46,759 nucleotides of DNA from Thermoproteota archaeon. Lineage in GTDB: Archaea; Thermoproteota; Bathyarchaeia; Bathyarchaeales; Bathycorpusculaceae. The DNA lies in NCBI GenBank assembly GCA_012513715.1, contig JAAZBP010000076.1:1-46759 (forward strand), given 5' to 3'. Below, one piece after another: positions 1 through 9,016 of this stretch. Every line of letters starts with the position of its first letter. Position 1 is the stretch's first letter. The position numbers and the translations under genes are program-made. The notes under the pieces were generated by a model. It did no database searches and was not told where the DNA came from. It saw only the letters and a program-made list of their open reading frames with translations.

Positions 1-74
1 AGTTCTATGCGGGTGTTTTCGTGTGCTTTTCTGCGCTGGAAGGCTTCGGTTACTGGTTTGGGGACGTCTTGCAT
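1..74 (-). CDS. 5' end of an unidentified gene, clipped by the window edge
   Basis: Reading the minus strand from an ATG at 74 gives an uninterrupted frame to the window edge: MQDVPKPVTEAFQRRKAHEN, then TRIEL. An A/T-rich stretch (90-105) lies about 20-30 bases upstream of the ATG, as expected for a leaderless archaeal promoter. None of the visible codons ends in T, a style shared with the oxidoreductase at 10339-11289. Too little is visible to name a function, and the reading could be chance. Confidence 0.4.
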   Translation of the reverse strand, partial: MQDVPKPVTEAFQRRKAHENTRIE

Positions 75-96
75 ATGGGTAAATATATGGGTAAAT
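73..96. repeat. two tandem copies of a 12-base unit
   Basis: ATATGGGTAAAT occurs twice in direct succession (73-84 and 85-96), just upstream of the clipped minus-strand gene and partly inside its presumed promoter. It may be a regulator half-site pair or a simple duplication; two copies cannot decide. Confidence 0.5.
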
Positions 97-198
97 AAAT
101 AAAAGGTTTGTGTTCAAAAAACCAAACTACGCCTAAATTGCCATGTAAAATCTAAATCTAGGGGTAAAATTCAAGAGTTACGGTTATCAATATTTCTC

Positions 199-993
199 TT
201 GGCACTCGCAAGCAACGCAGCAGCATACAACGCCGACTACACTCACAATAACTACAATTCCGAAACGACTCCAACAATCGATGGCCAATACACATATGGT
301 GATGACTGGGCTGCAAGTTTAGTACAGCCCTTTGGTACGAACGGATTTTTCAGAGACGAATGGACTATGTCTCCAACTTACTATTGCCTCATAATTGAAA
401 CCGCTGACAACACTAATGACCCAGGAGATTACTGGGAAATGACTTTTGACTCGACAACTGATGGAGGAGAAACCCCGCCTAACGGAGGAACAGCGCCCCA
501 AACAGATGACTATAAAATAAGAGTTACCGGACATGGTGAGTCTGCTACGGTTCAATGGTTTAAAGGAAGCGGAACAGTCTGGAACCCAATAGCAACACCT
601 GGAGCAGAACTATTCACATATGCTCAATCACTGAGTACATCACCTATGATTGCTGACCCACACTATATACTTGAATTGAGGATAGAAAAGACATCTAATG
701 TACTTGGAACTGTGGTTATGGGTTACAATTGGGCCTCATACTATGCATATTACGATGCACACGAAGGAGGGTACGGACTTCAATCTTGGCCACCAGCACC
801 AGCAAGCCCAGATGTACCGAACAGTTGGGGATATATACCATACGTTATGAGTGCAAATCCAAGCCCAGATGTACCTGAAGGAATAGGAATAGGTGCTGTA
901 ATAATCTTATCTTCTGCTGCAGTAATAGCTGGCGCAGTACTTCTACGCAAACACCAAAAACCAAATTTTTCAGCAACTGTAACAAGCATATAA
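199..993 (+). CDS. surface protein with C-terminal membrane anchor, N-terminus uncertain
   Basis: A 264-residue protein from a TTG. The first residues (LALASNAAAY) look like the end of a signal peptide, and the frame stays open upstream to 103 without any ATG or GTG, so the true start is unclear or the 5' end is damaged. The body is rich in Tyr, Trp, Asn, Gly and Pro, typical of an extracellular beta-sandwich. Near the C-terminus SPDVP occurs twice, then PEG and a hydrophobic helix (about 229-249) followed by RKHQK, the general layout of archaeosortase-type C-terminal signals (PGF/PEF-CTERM-like). I do not recognise the ectodomain. Probably an exported, wall-anchored protein of unknown function. 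Confidence 0.6.
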   Translation: MALASNAAAYNADYTHNNYNSETTPTIDGQYTYGDDWAASLVQPFGTNGFFRDEWTMSPTYYCLIIETADNTNDPGDYWEMTFDSTTDGGETPPNGGTAPQTDDYKIRVTGHGESATVQWFKGSGTVWNPIATPGAELFTYAQSLSTSPMIADPHYILELRIEKTSNVLGTVVMGYNWASYYAYYDAHEGGYGLQSWPPAPASPDVPNSWGYIPYVMSANPSPDVPEGIGIGAVIILSSAAVIAGAVLLRKHQKPNFSATVTSI

Positions 994-1019
994 AAATCGC
1001 AAATTTCCCTTCTTTTTTT

Positions 1020-1187
1020 GGCAGTGTACCAGTTTAGATTTGTTAATGAATCTTTGAGTTTATCTCTGTGTTTTTTAAGTAATAGTACAAAAATCTCGAT
1101 GAACTGAGCTCAATAATTGCCCTAACACTAAAATAAGCAAAAATTTGGCAGACAAGAATTAAACCAATCTAAATTAGGACACTGCCC
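1020..1187. mobile_element. candidate MITE with imperfect terminal inverted repeats
   Basis: The left end GGCAGTGTACCAGTTTAGAT (1020-1039) matches the reverse complement of the right end (about 1163-1187), which reads GGGCAGTGTCCTAATTTAGA. Both share GGCAGTGT and TTTAGATT in register with about five mismatches in the first 25 positions. The element is about 168 bases, has no coding capacity, and T-runs flank both ends, which could hide a target duplication. This is the form of a non-autonomous element moved in trans by a transposase; none is in the window and the parent IS family is unknown. Confidence 0.6.
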
Positions 1188-1555
1188 TTTTTTAAATAAA
1201 AAGTAAATAAGTTATTTGAACAACAGGTATTGAATTCATACCAAAAGAGCATTCAGAGAAGCTTATCCAGTCAAAATCTAAGATATCGCTTAAGATAAGC
1301 TATAGAATATAAACTTCATATTTTTGTCAACTATCATTAGCTTTTCAATTCTAAAATAAAAAATTTAGAGCCAAAACAAAGCAAGAGCTAAAGTAAGAAA
1401 AAATTATTAAGACCGCAAAGGAAGATCTTTGAAATTTCCCCTGAGCCAGGCGGATAATTTTACCTTATACATTTTTAGCTGCCTTATAAAAGGGCAAGTC
1501 TTTATTCAAACTGTGTTTTAGACTTTACATATTTTGAGGGAAAAACACTAAGCAG
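1188..1555. other. non-coding gap with two inverted repeats
   Basis: I find no gene here. A perfect 8-base inverted repeat AGCTTATC...GATAAGCT lies at 1260-1267 and 1294-1301 with 26 bases between. A second, TCTAAA...TTTAGA, is at 1350-1355 and 1364-1369. Both lie beyond the 3' end of the minus-strand glycosyltransferase, so either could act in transcript ending or processing. Confidence 0.4.
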
Positions 1556-2908
1556 TTATCTTTTCAATTGAAATCTTGACAGAATCAAAGCAAGTAACTT
1601 TTTAAGTTTTTTAAAAAGTGAATTCCAAAATGTTGGCTTCAACAATGTTGCTAAGAAAATAAATATAAAAATAGTAACAGCCAAACCCGAATAACCCCTG
1701 ATTTCCCATAGTAATAGAGCATTTTCTGAGTGGAAATAATCAAGAGAAGCCGCTAGAGAAGGGTATATCTTCCATAAGAGTGGACTAAAAATAAGCAGTG
1801 CACGATTAGCTACAGTAAAAACATAGACTAATAATTGCAATATAAACAACAGAAACATATTTCGCCTTTTAACGCTGTACCCTAGAATAAATATGAAAAG
1901 GAATGGTAATATGTCAAGAAACAATTGCTCAGATACCCATCCGTAAGTAGCCATGAAAAGCATGTAAAAAGAGATTATAGAGAGTACAAAGTCACGGTTA
2001 CCAACATATTCTTTTTTTATCCAATAAATGAAGGCGACACCTAAAAGGGGCAACCAGAGTAAACGGAAAGGCCACTGCAAAGAAACATCTATGTTTAAAA
2101 GTCCAATGTAACTCCAGAAGTTCATGCAACCAATCGTGATTTGTGTAGGGTTTGACTCAAAAACGGGTGTTGTATAGAAAACGGTTCGAAGAAAATACAG
2201 GATATCCCACTGAAAAACTGAGAAAACAATTACAGTTATGAAAACTGGTATAGATGAAGCTCCGACAAGCAGTTTCAATATATCACGTTTACCATAATTC
2301 TTTAGGGTAAAAACAATGAAAGCGGGTAAAGTAACAAGCGGATAAATTTTCAGTGCAATAGCGAGACCTAAAAATAATGCGCCTCTACTGGTTTTATTCT
2401 TTATTAAAGAGTCAAATGCTAAGAAAGTTAGTAATGCACTAAGCGTGTTTATTTGACCCCATATTGGGCCTACAAAAAAGAAGAAACTCCAAGTTAACAT
2501 AAAAAAGAGTATTCTAGAAGAATTTTTCTTGTCGAAATGTTGTTCAGCAAATTTTCCCACAACATGCGCTAAAACTAAATGCCCAAATATAACAGGCAAC
2601 TTAATGATGAAAGTCCATAAAGTGAAATTTAATCCGGAAAAAAGGTAAAGTTTGTAGGAAACACCACACCAGAGGGCCCAAAGAGGAGGATATCCTAAGT
2701 GATGAGGGGGAAGATAGATGTTTATTCCCTGATCCAGCCATATTCCTGTATTAAACCAAACGCCTAAATCGTATTGGTTTCCAGTCCACAGAGAAAGAAC
2801 AGATTCTAAAACAAAAAAACCTAAAAATAACGCAAGATACAGCTTCTTTTCACTAAATATAGCTTCCAATTTATCTTGCAAACTTTGAATTTTATTGCAG
2901 ATATCCAC
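1556..2908 (-). CDS. GT87-like polytopic glycosyltransferase (GT-C fold)
   Basis: A 450-residue membrane protein with roughly ten or more hydrophobic helices. The first extracellular loop holds YDLGVWFNTG and YLPPHHLGYPPLWAL, the acidic residue plus YPP arrangement of GT-C enzymes of the DUF2029/GT87 group. A later GPIWGQINTLS and an ALKIYP segment also match that family. Such enzymes move mannose or similar sugars from a polyprenyl-phosphate carrier to lipid or protein acceptors on the outer face of the membrane. It is divergently transcribed from the GT2 gene at 3076, and a DPM1-like enzyme at 28092 could supply the lipid-linked donor. Donor and acceptor are inferred. Confidence 0.75.
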   Translation of the reverse strand: MDICNKIQSLQDKLEAIFSEKKLYLALFLGFFVLESVLSLWTGNQYDLGVWFNTGIWLDQGINIYLPPHHLGYPPLWALWCGVSYKLYLFSGLNFTLWTFIIKLPVIFGHLVLAHVVGKFAEQHFDKKNSSRILFFMLTWSFFFFVGPIWGQINTLSALLTFLAFDSLIKNKTSRGALFLGLAIALKIYPLVTLPAFIVFTLKNYGKRDILKLLVGASSIPVFITVIVFSVFQWDILYFLRTVFYTTPVFESNPTQITIGCMNFWSYIGLLNIDVSLQWPFRLLWLPLLGVAFIYWIKKEYVGNRDFVLSIISFYMLFMATYGWVSEQLFLDILPFLFIFILGYSVKRRNMFLLFILQLLVYVFTVANRALLIFSPLLWKIYPSLAASLDYFHSENALLLWEIRGYSGLAVTIFIFIFLATLLKPTFWNSLFKKLKKLLALILSRFQLKR

Positions 2909-3075
2909 TTGGAGATCTCATCTTTAATGTAAATTAAATTTTTAGTTCTATTGCTTTAAGTGTTGCCCTTCAACCTATCGATTGAAAAGAACAACAGCAT
3001 AATTTGCCATAAGATAAAAGCTGTCTTTACGCAAAATGTTTTATTGGCAAACATCGAATTAAATCAGACGGAACT

Positions 3076-4035
3076 TTGCCGCCCGAAATTACAGTTGGTA
3101 TATGTGCTTACAACGAAGAAAAAAATATAGGAAATTTATTAGGGGAAATACTGAACAAACAGAATTTAAATAAAAATTATGAAATACTGGTTGTTTGCTC
3201 AGGTTGCACAGACGACACTGTTGAAATAGTAAAAGGATTTCAAAAACAATCTTCAAAAATACGCATACTCATAGAGAGCGAAAGAAAAGGCAAAGCATCA
3301 GCAATCAACCACATCCTTTCAGAAGCAAGAGGCAACGCTATCATTTTCATATCTGCCGACACATTACCAAACAGAGAATGCTTTAACAGATTACTTTCAA
3401 AGTTAGAACACCCAAAAGTAGGAATTGTATGTGGAAATCCGATACCAATTAACAGCACAAAAACCTTAGTTGGCAAATTGGTACATCTCCTTTGGGACTT
3501 CCATGACATAGTTTTCAGGTTTTTAGATAACGCTGGATTAGCTAGACATGCAACTGAAGTCTTTTGTATACGTAAAGAGATTATCGGAAAAATCCCCAAT
3601 GAAACAATCAATGACGATGCATACATTGCTTTAACGACTAAAAAGAGGGGATGGTTAATAGAATACGAACCATCAGCTAAAGTGTCAATCTGTGGTCCAC
3701 AAATATTTTATGATTATTTTCTACAAAGGCGAAGAATCCTAGTTGGACATCTACAGGTTAAAAAGTTAACAGGTGAACCACCTCAACATCTCATCTATTT
3801 GTTACCAAAGCAACCTATTCAAGTATTCAAATTATGGTTGTTACTTTTCAAAAACAACAATTTTGTTACAGTACTAACTTTTTTATCAATCGAACTTATG
3901 ACAAATTGCTGTGCGGCTATTGATTATTTGAGGAAAAAATCGTATACAAAATGGGTCATTTCGAACTCTACAAAAGAGATGATTGACATTCAGAATAATA
4001 GCGTTAAGTGTGCTTTACAGAGAAATCTCAAATAG
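3076..4035 (+). CDS. GT2 family glycosyltransferase
   Basis: 319 residues from a TTG; the catalytic domain begins at once with ITVGICAYNEEKNIG, so no longer N-terminus is needed. The nucleotide-sugar site is marked by CSGCTDDT and by FISADT (equivalent to the usual DXD), and the acceptor side by NDDAY and FLQRRRILVGH, the Q-R-R-R motif of processive-type GT2 enzymes. Hydrophobic stretches near residues 246-285 suggest membrane association. It likely transfers a sugar from an NDP donor to a lipid or polysaccharide. The 167 bases shared with the divergent membrane glycosyltransferase must hold both promoters. Substrate unknown. Confidence 0.8.
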   Translation: MPPEITVGICAYNEEKNIGNLLGEILNKQNLNKNYEILVVCSGCTDDTVEIVKGFQKQSSKIRILIESERKGKASAINHILSEARGNAIIFISADTLPNRECFNRLLSKLEHPKVGIVCGNPIPINSTKTLVGKLVHLLWDFHDIVFRFLDNAGLARHATEVFCIRKEIIGKIPNETINDDAYIALTTKKRGWLIEYEPSAKVSICGPQIFYDYFLQRRRILVGHLQVKKLTGEPPQHLIYLLPKQPIQVFKLWLLLFKNNNFVTVLTFLSIELMTNCCAAIDYLRKKSYTKWVISNSTKEMIDIQNNSVKCALQRNLK

Positions 4036-4181
4036 TAAAAAAGTAATGTAACTAAATATGAAGTTTTGAATGCACCAAGTTGAATACAGTTCTACTTCAT
4101 TGGATAAGAAAATGAACTATAACTAATAACAAATCATAGGCACATAACTTTTTTAAAAAGAAAAAAAGCTATTTAATTAAC

Positions 4182-4625
4182 TTAGAGTAATTGGAAGTTT
4201 TCTTTAACGGTTGTGATTACTACGTGGGTGTTTGTTCGTTCAATGTATGGTAATGCAAGAATGTTTTTGGTAAAAACTCCTAATTCTTCTCTACTCTTGA
4301 ATTTAGCGATTATTATAGCATCAGTTAAACCTGTAACGTCGTAAACGCCGCAAACATTTGGAATTTTGGCAATCTCTTTCTCTGTTTCAACAAGGCGACC
4401 CTTTGACACTGTTATTTCAGTAACCACTGTTAGTTGGTAACCTAGCTTTTCATGGTCTAGAATAACTGAGTAACCTTTTATTAGGCCTTCATCCTCCATT
4501 TTTTTTATTCTAGACAGAACTGTACCAACAGAAACGCCTACGTTTTTAGCTATTTGGCGGCTTGAGAAGCGCGCATCTTTTAATAAATCGTGTAGAATTT
4601 TAATATCTGTCCCGTTTAAGTCCAT
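4182..4625 (-). CDS. Lrp/AsnC family transcription regulator
   Basis: From MDLNGTDIKIL the protein has an N-terminal winged helix-turn-helix (about 1-55, with the recognition helix in VSVGTVLSRIKKM) and a C-terminal RAM ligand-binding domain (about 62-147, VYDVTGLTDAIIIAKF). I prefer the ATG at 4625 to the one at 4652 because it is preceded by AGGAAGAG at suitable spacing and is where this family normally begins. The gene is divergent from guaA, with a TATA-like box at 4700-4709 between them. Lrp proteins usually bind amino acids and often repress their own gene. The effector cannot be read here. Confidence 0.88.
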   Translation of the reverse strand: MDLNGTDIKILHDLLKDARFSSRQIAKNVGVSVGTVLSRIKKMEDEGLIKGYSVILDHEKLGYQLTVVTEITVSKGRLVETEKEIAKIPNVCGVYDVTGLTDAIIIAKFKSREELGVFTKNILALPYIERTNTHVVITTVKENFQLL

Positions 4626-4699
4626 ATAATCTCTTCCTGCACATTCTTTCAATAATCACTGATTTAATGAAACACACTTCTGATAATCAAGAGAATATA

Positions 4700-4709
4700 T
4701 TTATAAAAG
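4700..4709. promoter_or_regulatory. TATA-like box between the Lrp-type regulator and guaA
   Basis: TTTATAAAAG lies 75 bases upstream of the regulator's start on the minus strand and about 125 bases before guaA. On the minus strand it would give a leader of about 50 bases. It may serve the regulator, guaA or both; a weaker AAATTAAATTA at about 4789 is an alternative for guaA. Confidence 0.4.
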
Positions 4710-4832
4710 TTTAGTTTAAGCAGAAAAAGTAATGACACTAAACACAGTACAAAAGACTAAAGTTTCTTTGGAATAAAACAAACAGCAAAATTAAATTAGA
4801 CGCAGAACTCCAATAGTTAGGAGTCGCTTAAA

Positions 4833-6383
4833 GTGACAACTAAATACGACACGATACTGGTCTTAGATTTCGGTGGACAATACTGCCACTTAATCGGAAG
4901 AAGAATCAGAGAAAACAGCATCTACTCAGAAATAGTGCCACATGATATTTCACCAGAAGAAATAACAGCATTAAAAGAAAAATTTAACGTTAAAGGTCTG
5001 ATTTTATCCGGTGGACCCTCGAGTGTGTGTGAGCCAAATGCACCCAAGATTCATCCTCGCTTATTGGAGGTCGACTTGCCAATACTGGGTTTATGTTATG
5101 GACACCAACTGCTTGCACAGGCAGCTGGTGGCATAGTTGAGCCGGCAACATCTAAAGAATATGGCATCACTCAAGTTACAGTAGACAAACCAATCGGGGT
5201 CCTCGAGGGGTTAAACTATAAAGAACAGGTATGGATGAGCCACGGCGATACTGTAATGGTTTCACCTCCAGATTTTGAATCATTAGCACACACAGACAGC
5301 AGCCCTGTAGCGGCATTTCGCCATAAAACAAAACCTATCTATGGAATACAATGGCATCCAGAAGTAATCCACACAGAAAAAGGCATGTTTATTCTCCAAA
5401 ACTTCATATTCAAAATCTGCAAAGCACAAGCCAACTGGCAAATGGAAGACCTCATAGAAAAAATGATTAAAGAAATTCAAACCGAAACAGAAAACGGTAA
5501 CACTATAATTGGATTAAGCGGTGGCATAGATTCAAGTGTAGCGACTGCAATCGCAGCCCAAGCTTTAGGTGACAAGTTAACCGCAGTCTTCGTTGACCAC
5601 GGGTTAATGCGAGAAGGCGAACCGGAAGCTATCAGTGAAACATTCCAGAAATTTCCAATAAATTTCATCGTAGCCAATGTCCAAGAACGATTCATGAATA
5701 AACTTAAAGGAATAATAGACCCTGAAAAGAAGCGTAAAGTGATAGGAGAAGAATTTATACGCGTTTTTGAAGAAATCGCGAATAAATCAGGAGCAGAGTA
5801 CCTAATTCAAGGCACTATATACCCAGATAGAATCGAATCTGGTTTCAAGAAAAATTCAGATAAAATTAAATCCCATCACAACGTTGCTGGTTTACCTGAA
5901 AAAATAAAGTTCAAAAAAATTCTCGAACCCCTTCGCGACCTGTACAAAGACGAGGTACGCAAGGTAGCAATAATGCTGGACCTACCAAAAGAAATAGTCA
6001 ACCGTCAACCGTTTCCAGGACCAGGATTAGCTGTTAGAGTAATCGGAGAACTAACAGATGAAAAAGTTAGAATCGCAAAAAAAGCGGACAAGATTGTAAG
6101 GGAAGAAATAGAAAATAACGATTTTGCAGTTAACCTCTGGCAATACTTTGCTGTAGTAACAGATACTAAAGCAACTGGAGTAAAAGGCGACGCAAGAGCA
6201 TATGGTTATGTAGTTGCAGTAAGGGCTATGGAAAGCCGCGAGGCAATGACTGCCAGTTTCGCCAAGATACCCTACAACGTCTTAGAGAAAATTTCCACTA
6301 GAATAGCCAACGAGATACCACAAGTTACAAGAGTGGTTTACGACGTCACTCATAAACCACCTGCAACAATTGAATGGGAATAA
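4833..6383 (+). CDS. guaA: GMP synthase (glutamine-hydrolysing), single-chain
   Basis: This 516-residue enzyme converts XMP, ATP and glutamine to GMP. The class I glutamine amidotransferase domain (1-200) carries LGLCYGHQ with nucleophile Cys88 and GIQWHPEV with His175 and Glu177. The ATP-pyrophosphatase domain has the P-loop GLSGGIDSS (227-235), and the C-terminal dimerisation domain has RQPFPGPGLAVRV and ends KPPATIEWE. The GTG start has TTAGGAG (4815-4821) upstream. Many euryarchaea encode the amidotransferase and synthetase as two genes; here they are fused as in bacteria. GMP from this enzyme feeds GTP, the precursor of GDP-sugars that the following genes may make. Confidence 0.97.
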   Translation: MTTKYDTILVLDFGGQYCHLIGRRIRENSIYSEIVPHDISPEEITALKEKFNVKGLILSGGPSSVCEPNAPKIHPRLLEVDLPILGLCYGHQLLAQAAGGIVEPATSKEYGITQVTVDKPIGVLEGLNYKEQVWMSHGDTVMVSPPDFESLAHTDSSPVAAFRHKTKPIYGIQWHPEVIHTEKGMFILQNFIFKICKAQANWQMEDLIEKMIKEIQTETENGNTIIGLSGGIDSSVATAIAAQALGDKLTAVFVDHGLMREGEPEAISETFQKFPINFIVANVQERFMNKLKGIIDPEKKRKVIGEEFIRVFEEIANKSGAEYLIQGTIYPDRIESGFKKNSDKIKSHHNVAGLPEKIKFKKILEPLRDLYKDEVRKVAIMLDLPKEIVNRQPFPGPGLAVRVIGELTDEKVRIAKKADKIVREEIENNDFAVNLWQYFAVVTDTKATGVKGDARAYGYVVAVRAMESREAMTASFAKIPYNVLEKISTRIANEIPQVTRVVYDVTHKPPATIEWE

Positions 6384-6453
6384 AAAACCAAAGAAGCTAA
6401 ACCTCAAAAAAGAGTTCAAACGTAAAGGAAAGCAATTCAATCTGCCATACCAG

Positions 6454-6465
6454 TTTATATAAAAA
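6454..6465 (+). promoter_or_regulatory. TATA box that decides the start of the nucleotidyltransferase
   Basis: TTTATATAAAAA sits immediately before an ATG at 6466. Archaeal transcription starts about 25 bases downstream of the box, so that ATG would not be in the mRNA. The GTG at 6502, preceded by AAGGTGAT (6491-6498), is therefore the likely start. Confidence 0.6.
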
Positions 6466-6501
6466 ATGAGAGATAGTGTACCGCACAACCAAGGTGATGT
6501 A

Positions 6502-7557
6502 GTGAAAGCTTTGATTTTAGCAGGCGGCTTCGCAACAAGACTTAGACCTCTAAGCTGCACCAGACCAAAAACACTCTTTCCAATAGTTAACAAGCCGTTG
6601 CTTCAATGGATTTTTGAAAGACTATCCAAAGACGGCATCGACGAAGCCATATTAGCAGTAAATGCACTAACCAAGTTTTATATAAAACAAACTAAAATTC
6701 CAAAACAAGGTTTGAAAATCAAATTTTCTGTGGATCCGCCTAAAAAACCCTTAGGCACAGGGGGACCTATAAAGAAGGCAGAGAAACTCCTTGGTCGCAG
6801 TGAACCCTTTATTGTTTTAAATGGAGACATATACGCTGAAATTGACTATAAAAAACTCTTAGAAACACATAAAAAAACAAAAGCGTTAGCAACGATAGCG
6901 TTATGCAAAGTTGAAGATCCCTGCAGTTTTGGTGTTGTAGAACTAGAAGAGAACAAAATTAGACGGTTTGTGGAAAAACCAGCTAGAGGCCAAGCACCCA
7001 GTGACTTAATCAATGCAGGAGCGTACGTTCTTGATCCTGAAGTCTTTGATTATATTCCAAAAGGTAAGCATATCTCAATAGAGCGGGATGTTTTTCCTAA
7101 AATAGTGGAACAAGGTAGACTTAGCGGATTAATAATTGAAGGTTTATGGAAAGACATTGGTAAACCTCAAGAGTATCTTGAAGCAAACAAAGCTGTTCTT
7201 GATACAATCAAGAACACAAAAAAAGATGAGAAAACCTGTTTTAAAGTGAATTCTCCATCAGCTTTAGATAAAGATGTTTCTATAGGAGAAAAATCTGTAA
7301 TTGGACCGTACGCTATTGTAGGTAGAAACGTAAAAATTGGGAAATGTGTAAGCATATCAAATTCCATAATTCTATCAGATACTGAAATTTGCGATTACGC
7401 AACAATAAAAGGTGCAATCATCGGCGAAGGCGCACATATAGGAGAATCTGCTAAAATCAACAATGGCTGCGTCGTAGGTGACAAAGTTAAAATCAAAGAT
7501 AAAGTTCAATTGAATGAAAAAACAAAAGTATGCCCAGCCAAAGAAATCAATTTTTGA
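6502..7557 (+). CDS. sugar-1-phosphate nucleotidyltransferase (mannose-1-phosphate guanylyltransferase-like)
   Basis: Joins a sugar-1-phosphate to an NTP to make an NDP-sugar. The Rossmann-like catalytic domain opens with KALILAGGFATRLRP and RPKTLFPIVNKP (nucleotide and phosphate binding), followed by LNGDIY as the metal-binding acidic site. SIERDVFPKI and WKDIGKPQEYL resemble eukaryotic-type GDP-mannose pyrophosphorylase (GMPPB). From about residue 240 to the end, hexapeptide repeats (SIGEKSVIGPYAIVG, NSIILSDTEI) form a left-handed beta-helix. An acetyltransferase role as in archaeal GlmU-like proteins is possible. It lies 60 bases before a hexose-phosphate mutase, which would supply its substrate. 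Confidence 0.85.
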   Translation: MKALILAGGFATRLRPLSCTRPKTLFPIVNKPLLQWIFERLSKDGIDEAILAVNALTKFYIKQTKIPKQGLKIKFSVDPPKKPLGTGGPIKKAEKLLGRSEPFIVLNGDIYAEIDYKKLLETHKKTKALATIALCKVEDPCSFGVVELEENKIRRFVEKPARGQAPSDLINAGAYVLDPEVFDYIPKGKHISIERDVFPKIVEQGRLSGLIIEGLWKDIGKPQEYLEANKAVLDTIKNTKKDEKTCFKVNSPSALDKDVSIGEKSVIGPYAIVGRNVKIGKCVSISNSIILSDTEICDYATIKGAIIGEGAHIGESAKINNGCVVGDKVKIKDKVQLNEKTKVCPAKEINF

Positions 7558-7618
7558 AAGCTTTTTTAAACTCAACTTAACTGATAGATAACACAATACA
7601 GGTCGAGTTGAGAATCAC

Positions 7619-8989
7619 ATGAGTATAAAGAAGCTTTTTGGAACAAATGGTGTTCGAGGTTTAGTTAACAAAGAATTAACAGTTGAAATGAGCATCAAAA
7701 TTGGAGCGGCAATCGGGACATTCTTTGGGAAAAAAAAGAATTTACTATTAGGTTATGATGCACGAACCAGCGGGCCAATGTTCGCTGAAGCGGTAACGTC
7801 AGGGTTGACTGCAACAGGATGTAATGTCTATTTTGCAGGTTTAGCATCAACCCCTGCGATTCAATATGCAGTTAAAAATCACAAGATGGACGGTGGGATA
7901 ATAATATCTGCTTCACATAACCCACCTGAATACAACGGAATCAAAACAATTTGGAGCGACGGTATAGAAACATCACATGAACAAGAATCAGAAATTGAGG
8001 ACATTTACTTCAACAACAAGATAGTATATGCAGCCTGGGATAAATTGGGCGATATACGGAAAATTCAGGGAATTAACGAAGAATACAAAGACGCCATAAA
8101 AAAACATGTTAACATAGATAGAATAGCAACAAAAAAGTTCCACATAGTTGTTGACGCTGCCAACAGTGTAGGAGGAATATCCCTGCCTCCGTTGCTAAGA
8201 GAAATAGGATGTAAATGCACAACCATTAACGCTAACATTGACGGCACCTTCCCCGGACGGTTACCAGAACCAAGACCTGAAAGCCTTGGACCATTATCAG
8301 CGACAGTAAAAGCTATTGGAGCAGACATGGGTGTTGCCTTTGACGGAGACGCTGATCGCTCAATCTTTACAGATAGTGAAGGAACAGTTTACTGGGGAGA
8401 TAAAACATTCGCTATCGTAATAAAACAGTATCTTATTAAAAATCCAGGCGCAAAAATAGTTACACCAGTGAGTTCTTCTTCTCTAATCAAAGATATTGTA
8501 GAAACATACAATGGAGAATTGGTTTGGACTAAAGTTGGAAGTGTAACAGTTTCACAAAAAATGAAGGAACTTAACGCCAAATTAGGTGGAGAAGAAAACG
8601 GAGGAATTTTTTATGGTCCACACCAAGCAGTTCGTGACGGGGCAATGACAACCGCACTACTCTTAGATATAATGGCAGAAACAGGAAAAACACTTGCTCA
8701 ACTTGTTGCAGAACAACCTCAATATTTTATTGAAAAAGGCAAAATTAATTGCTCCAATGAAAAAAAGGAAAAGTTGCAACAAGAAATTTACAAACAAGTA
8801 AAAGAAGAAAACGTTAGTACAATTGATGGAGTAAAAATCTGGTTCAAAGACGATAGCGCAATACTTATTCGAGCAAGTGGAACAGAACCAGTGTTCAGGC
8901 TTTATGCAGAGGCAAAAAACCAAGAAAAGGCACTAAATCTAATTGAAGAATATAGTGCAAAGCTTGAAAAAATTTTAACAACTATATAG
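7619..8989 (+). CDS. glmM: phosphoglucosamine mutase / phosphomannomutase
   Basis: 456 residues of the alpha-D-phosphohexomutase family, interconverting 6-phosphate and 1-phosphate sugars. All four motifs are present: SASHNPPEYNG with phosphoserine Ser99, the metal loop DGDADR (242-247), the sugar-binding GGEENGG, and the C-terminal phosphate-binding RASGTEPVFR. The opening KKLFGTNGVRG matches archaeal GlmM/ManB proteins. It directly follows the nucleotidyltransferase, so the pair turns a hexose-6-phosphate into an NDP-sugar. Substrate preference (glucosamine or mannose) cannot be settled from sequence alone. Confidence 0.9.
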   Translation: MSIKKLFGTNGVRGLVNKELTVEMSIKIGAAIGTFFGKKKNLLLGYDARTSGPMFAEAVTSGLTATGCNVYFAGLASTPAIQYAVKNHKMDGGIIISASHNPPEYNGIKTIWSDGIETSHEQESEIEDIYFNNKIVYAAWDKLGDIRKIQGINEEYKDAIKKHVNIDRIATKKFHIVVDAANSVGGISLPPLLREIGCKCTTINANIDGTFPGRLPEPRPESLGPLSATVKAIGADMGVAFDGDADRSIFTDSEGTVYWGDKTFAIVIKQYLIKNPGAKIVTPVSSSSLIKDIVETYNGELVWTKVGSVTVSQKMKELNAKLGGEENGGIFYGPHQAVRDGAMTTALLLDIMAETGKTLAQLVAEQPQYFIEKGKINCSNEKKEKLQQEIYKQVKEENVSTIDGVKIWFKDDSAILIRASGTEPVFRLYAEAKNQEKALNLIEEYSAKLEKILTTI

Positions 8990-9016
8990 GATACAAGAAG
9001 CTTTGAGGAAAAAATT

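Noticed and set aside
6466-6501. ATG at 6466 as start of the nucleotidyltransferase
   Set aside because: It abuts the TATA box and would lie upstream of the transcript start; the GTG at 6502 has a ribosome binding site and the family's normal N-terminus.
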